NCBI GenBank assembly: GCA_034687125.1 | Contig: JAQGBZ010000011.1 | Span: 310,001-374,000, forward strand | Source: Neelides folsomi | Lineage: Eukaryota; Arthropoda; Collembola; Neelipleona; Neelidae | Length of the DNA: 64,000 nt | Reading direction: 5' to 3' | Shown here: piece by piece, positions 60,101 to 64,000 of the stretch | How positions within the stretch are numbered: position 1 is the first letter of the stretch | Layout of the letters: every line of letters starts with the position of its first letter | Position numbers and translations under genes: made by a program | The notes under the pieces: model-generated | Told to the model about the DNA's origin: nothing | What the model saw: only the letters and a program-made list of their open reading frames with translations | Database searches by the model: none

Positions 60101-62700
60101 TGGTCTTTAATTATCACAATCTCCATCCGCGCTTTGTTCTCCTCCGAGGCTGGCATGGGCTTTCAATATAAATAGTTAGCAATACTTAATAACCCGCTCG
60201 GGCTAAGGGAAGTTTGAGCCCACGAGACCTCCTGAAGTTGGCCGGTCGACTCGGCCGCCTACATTTATTTATATTGTCTGACATTCTCTTTATAGTGCTG
60301 ACACGAACATTCTCAATAGAGCTATTATGCTGTTCTCGGAGAGGCTGTAATTCTCCTCAACTAACTATTTTGTATTCTTCCTATCAAGTGTCTTTTATCT
60401 CTTTTCTCCCATTATCCACCCCTTTTTGTTTCCACTGCATTCATGCATCGTTCCCCATACCTCCTCCACAGGGTTCTGTTCCTGATTTCTATAGGAGTTT
60501 TATGGCCCTATATCCTCATTTCGACCCGGTGAGAAAGTAAAATAAATAAAAGAAAAAGTGAAACTCTCGAGCAGAACCTCTAAATCCCTTCTTTTGATTT
60601 ACTTAGCTCCAATTTGTTTTGAAATAAACTTTTCTCCCTCTCCTCATGCCCGTTTCCTCCATGGGGGAAGAATGTGAAGGGAGCCGCCATAAATTCTCTC
60701 TAGTAATTCTTCATAAATCTACGGTAAACGACAAATTTTTAACTTTAAAGTAGGAAAGAAAGGAAGGACAACCTCCCAACTTTCACTTACTTTCCCTGAG
60801 CCAGGCTTAAGGATTTAAGGATTTTGATTCCTTGGAGAGCAACCGGGAGAAACTTCCTGATTTCTCCCGAGAACGACCCTCAACCTTTGGAATCTATAAG
60901 TTATACCTCAAATGCTGATGTATTCACTTCTCCAAAACCTTTTGCTCCGCTTAGCAAATAATTTAACATTCGACTAATAACTTATTACGACTCCCATCCT
61001 CCTCCCATGTATACTAAGACTCGGCCTCCTGCGAGTGGAAATTTAATGGAAGTCTTTGATCTCCTTTTAAAAAATATCTAGACTTTTATGAAGCATGTGC
61101 CTTCTTGTCAAACTAAACACATAGAAAGCGGTCTACATATTTTCAAAATATAAAGTCTTCTAAAAATTACTCAAAATACTGTATCCATGTACATTTTGGT
61201 ATATGTATACTCAAAATCGATTATTAAGAAAATACATAATATTAAATATTATGTACACATTATATAAGTATACTATGATTATACACTACTGATAATAAAC
61301 TAAAAGTCATATCTTTGTGTAATATGTTTGCACTATAAGTAAGGAAATACTTTAAGAATTTTTCCCCCGAAGGATAAAGACAAGAGTTAAGAAATCCATT
61401 CATAACTTAGAATTTAATAAGTCGATCTGGAGAACGTCATATGGGGCAAAGCAGAAGGGCGAAGATGGATGGGCCGTCGGGAAGGGAATGTTTTAAGTCA
61501 TTTTGAGCCATCTTTAACTTGTTTTCGTCAGGGTTGTAGGTATGGGTGGTAAGTAGGAATGAGGGTTTAGAAGTAGAGCCGAGAGGAGAGTTATCCAAGA
61601 CTCAGCCCTGTTCTTTCTACGTGATTGTCTCACTTTATGTGTCTGTTTTCCTTCCGTAAATGGGGAGGAATGGGCGAGCTATTGCATGGAAATGGAATGG
61701 TATGGTAAAGATGAGAGAGGAACGATAAAAGATTTCCTGGTGGAATCGAGAATAATTGGTTTCTTTCCTGGCGCGTAACGAAATGGGCTCTTTCTCTGCT
61801 GCCTCCAGACCTCACTTTCCCTTCCGCCTCTTTTATCTGGAAAGTCGGACGGACTCTGTCTCTTCAGTTGGAGGAGCCGCCTGCTCCCGACGACTCAGCC
61901 ACTACGCTAATTTCCAAGATACAACCGAGAGATTGAAAGGGGGAGTAATGCAATAAGAGCTACGGTCTCCAAATTCACTCCCTCTACTATAATTAGACCC
62001 ATCTCATTTGTCAAAAAGTAGGAGCAACATTATATAATGATTGGTGAGGCTAATTAGTCCTCCCGGAACAAATACTTCCACAATTCCCCCTATACCCTCA
62101 CTTTAGCCCCGATGAGAGCAGTGGAGTGGAGAGGGAAAGTTGAGCATTCAACTGATAACTCCTGTTGGAATGAAGCAGTTCAGCCCTCCCTTATTATCTC
62201 CTTCCTACCACGTAGATCCTTCCGACCTATTATTTCCTTCTCTATACAGCTTATTAGAAATATTGGATTTGCTCAAAGTTTTTCCTTCCCGGGCATCTGC
62301 ATATCCATCTCATCATCCTCCGCCAATTCCTCAACTCTCGGGTTTCTTTTATTGTTCTTACTGATTAGTCAAAAGTTTGACAATTTATCCTCTCAACTTG
62401 CAGGCTAATTAGAAACAAATAAGCACACTCGGGCCTCTCACTTCAAACTTTTAACAAAGAGGAGTCATTTCCTCTTCTTCTAATTCTTTCCACTCTGCCC
62501 TGAATACTAAATAAGGGGGCTAAAAGAGAAGCTCTTATTTCTAAACCCCACCACTCGAAAAAGATTAAGATTAGATCTCTATTTTCTCTCCCACGAGTAT
62601 AACTCACGAGAGCGGCTATCTCTCTCCCAACTTCCTCTTTCTCCTCTAAAAGAGGAAACCGACTCTATTATTATGACTTTTAAAAGACCTGCCACTGAAT

Positions 62701-64000
62701 CTTAAAAGCTGGAAACAATCGACATAAAAAGAAATTTTGAAATGGATCGCGTCGCTCTTCATTGTCAAAAGCTTTAATTGGAAAAATTCATGAAACCTTC
62801 CTCAAACTTTTTCCCCTTCACTCAAAAAGAAACTTTGAACATTTTCTTAACTGTTCTTAACAGAACTTAAATTCTATCAACGAATAATAAGTATCAATTC
62901 TCGGTGCTAAAACTGATTGGGCTAATTCATATAACTAACAGGACTGCAAAGTTAATTAACACCAGAACAAAGATTCTTGAAATATCGACATTGGAAATTA
63001 AATTTAATCCTCTGAAATTTGTTATATTTTTTATAACAAAGTAATATCATAAGTTTTATAATCATTATACATTATATTTCTTTGCGAATTTAAAATTAAT
63101 GATATCGCTTACACATAAAGAATTAATTAGGCCAAAAAGCTTCGAGTAATTGTATACATTTAATAAATTCTTTTGTATGCATAAGTAATTTTGCATGTAT
63201 GCTGGAATAAGTTTATGTCCTTAGTATATATATAATAACACGAAAGTAATACTTGTGTTACATAAGTAAGTTTCTTTTCTTTGGAATTTGAAAAGAGAGC
63301 CCTTCATATCCTTTCACTCACGGTTGAGAGATCAGAGAAAAGAGAAAATGAATTAAAGCTGTGAACCCAAGATAGGAGATTTCTCTCTTTCCCGTCCCAT
63401 CCCATATCGAAGAAAGTATAAGAAGATTTAACAGCATGCGTGTTCCACTTTTCTTGTCTCTTAAACAAAATTTACAATTGATGCCATAAAATTCCATTTT
63501 ATTTGTCTAAGCTCTATAAACCAAAAAGCAATTGATCTTAAATAGAAATAACTTACATACTATATTTAATCGATATCCTATTATTGAATTTTAACATACA
63601 ACTAACAGACAATGACTCATATGTCAGTGAACGAATAAAAATAAGTAGTTAGATGGTATTATGGTGTACATTTTATTAAATGTGTTCATTTAAATAAAAA
63701 GTTAACATTATAAAAATTATGTGGTTGATAAAATGGCGAAATGCCATATACAGATACAAATAGTACTACATACATCTATAGTACTAGCTTACATAAATCT
63801 TAATACTTAAATAACTATCTACAAATATTAAGTATGCCATATATTATTTACTACAAATGTAATATGTACTCTAAATATCCCTGCATATATTTGTTAACTT
63901 AATACTTACCTTACATATTAATAAAATAATAATGATGTGTGGTGTGGATAACTCGTAAGGTCGTAAGGTTATATTTAACTACAAAATTTAGTATTTTTTG
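62701..64000. other. AT-rich right edge
   Basis: From about 62.7 kb the sequence returns to strongly AT-rich composition like the left half of the window. No gene, RNA or repeat is seen. Confidence 0.5.

Larger units (their letters stand above)
53837..62700. other. Non-coding stretch with intermediate GC content
   Basis: Continues the gene-poor, purine/pyrimidine-rich sequence. I examined the longer open frames (for example around 55731-56189, 57534-57968 and 59066-59530) and found no family motifs, no consistent ATG and no splice logic. Apart from the repeats listed separately nothing is recognisable. Confidence 0.5.

Overview
The window is invertebrate nuclear DNA, most probably from an arthropod and possibly a crustacean. 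The evidence is a set of many-exon genes with mostly short GT-AG introns, polyadenylation signals, a U6 snRNA gene with a pol III TATA box, a nidogen gene, an ATF3/JDP2-type bZIP gene and a non-autonomous hAT transposon. The species cannot be read from the sequence. All gene models below were built by hand. In every complete one the exon phases close and the coding length is a multiple of three.

Layout. Positions 1-29152 hold a head-to-tail array of type-B carboxylesterases on the + strand: the 3' end of one gene, four complete N-terminally anchored copies (2555-6003, 7093-10268, 10737-14437, 18308-21805), and a more diverged copy with a secretory signal (25965-29152). All five complete copies keep the Ser-Glu-His triad at almost the same residue numbers. 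In three of them the catalytic His lies on a 12-15 nt microexon; in the 10737-14437 copy that microexon is present twice in tandem. An AT-rich spacer in the array carries a 788 bp hAT-type element with a perfect 8 bp target duplication, and one esterase intron carries a GC-rich, hairpin-rich insertion.

A minus-strand gene (22348-24618) lies between the last two esterases. It encodes a UBXN6/UBXD1-like p97 cofactor (PUB plus UBX domains) whose first exon is a predicted membrane anchor, which is unusual for this family. Next comes a 21-exon minus-strand nidogen gene (29972-37861) with signal peptide, NIDO, EGF, G2F beta-barrel, an EGF string, YWTD propeller and a last EGF. One of its introns carries a perfect 20 bp hairpin. 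A three-exon bZIP gene (41315-42239) follows on the + strand.

From 42.3 kb to the end I find no convincing protein-coding exon. This part holds one intact U6 gene (minus strand), a 5'-truncated U6 copy 10.7 kb away, and pieces of a dispersed composite repeat. From about 43 to 62.7 kb the sequence is clearly less AT-rich than the esterase region, and it returns to very AT-rich sequence at the right edge. It could be a long regulatory or intergenic stretch, or an intron of a gene that extends outside the window.

Functionally the window is a tandem hydrolase family (detoxification, juvenile-hormone, pheromone or lipid-ester roles are all possible) next to unrelated housekeeping or developmental genes. 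There is no sign of operon-like coordination.
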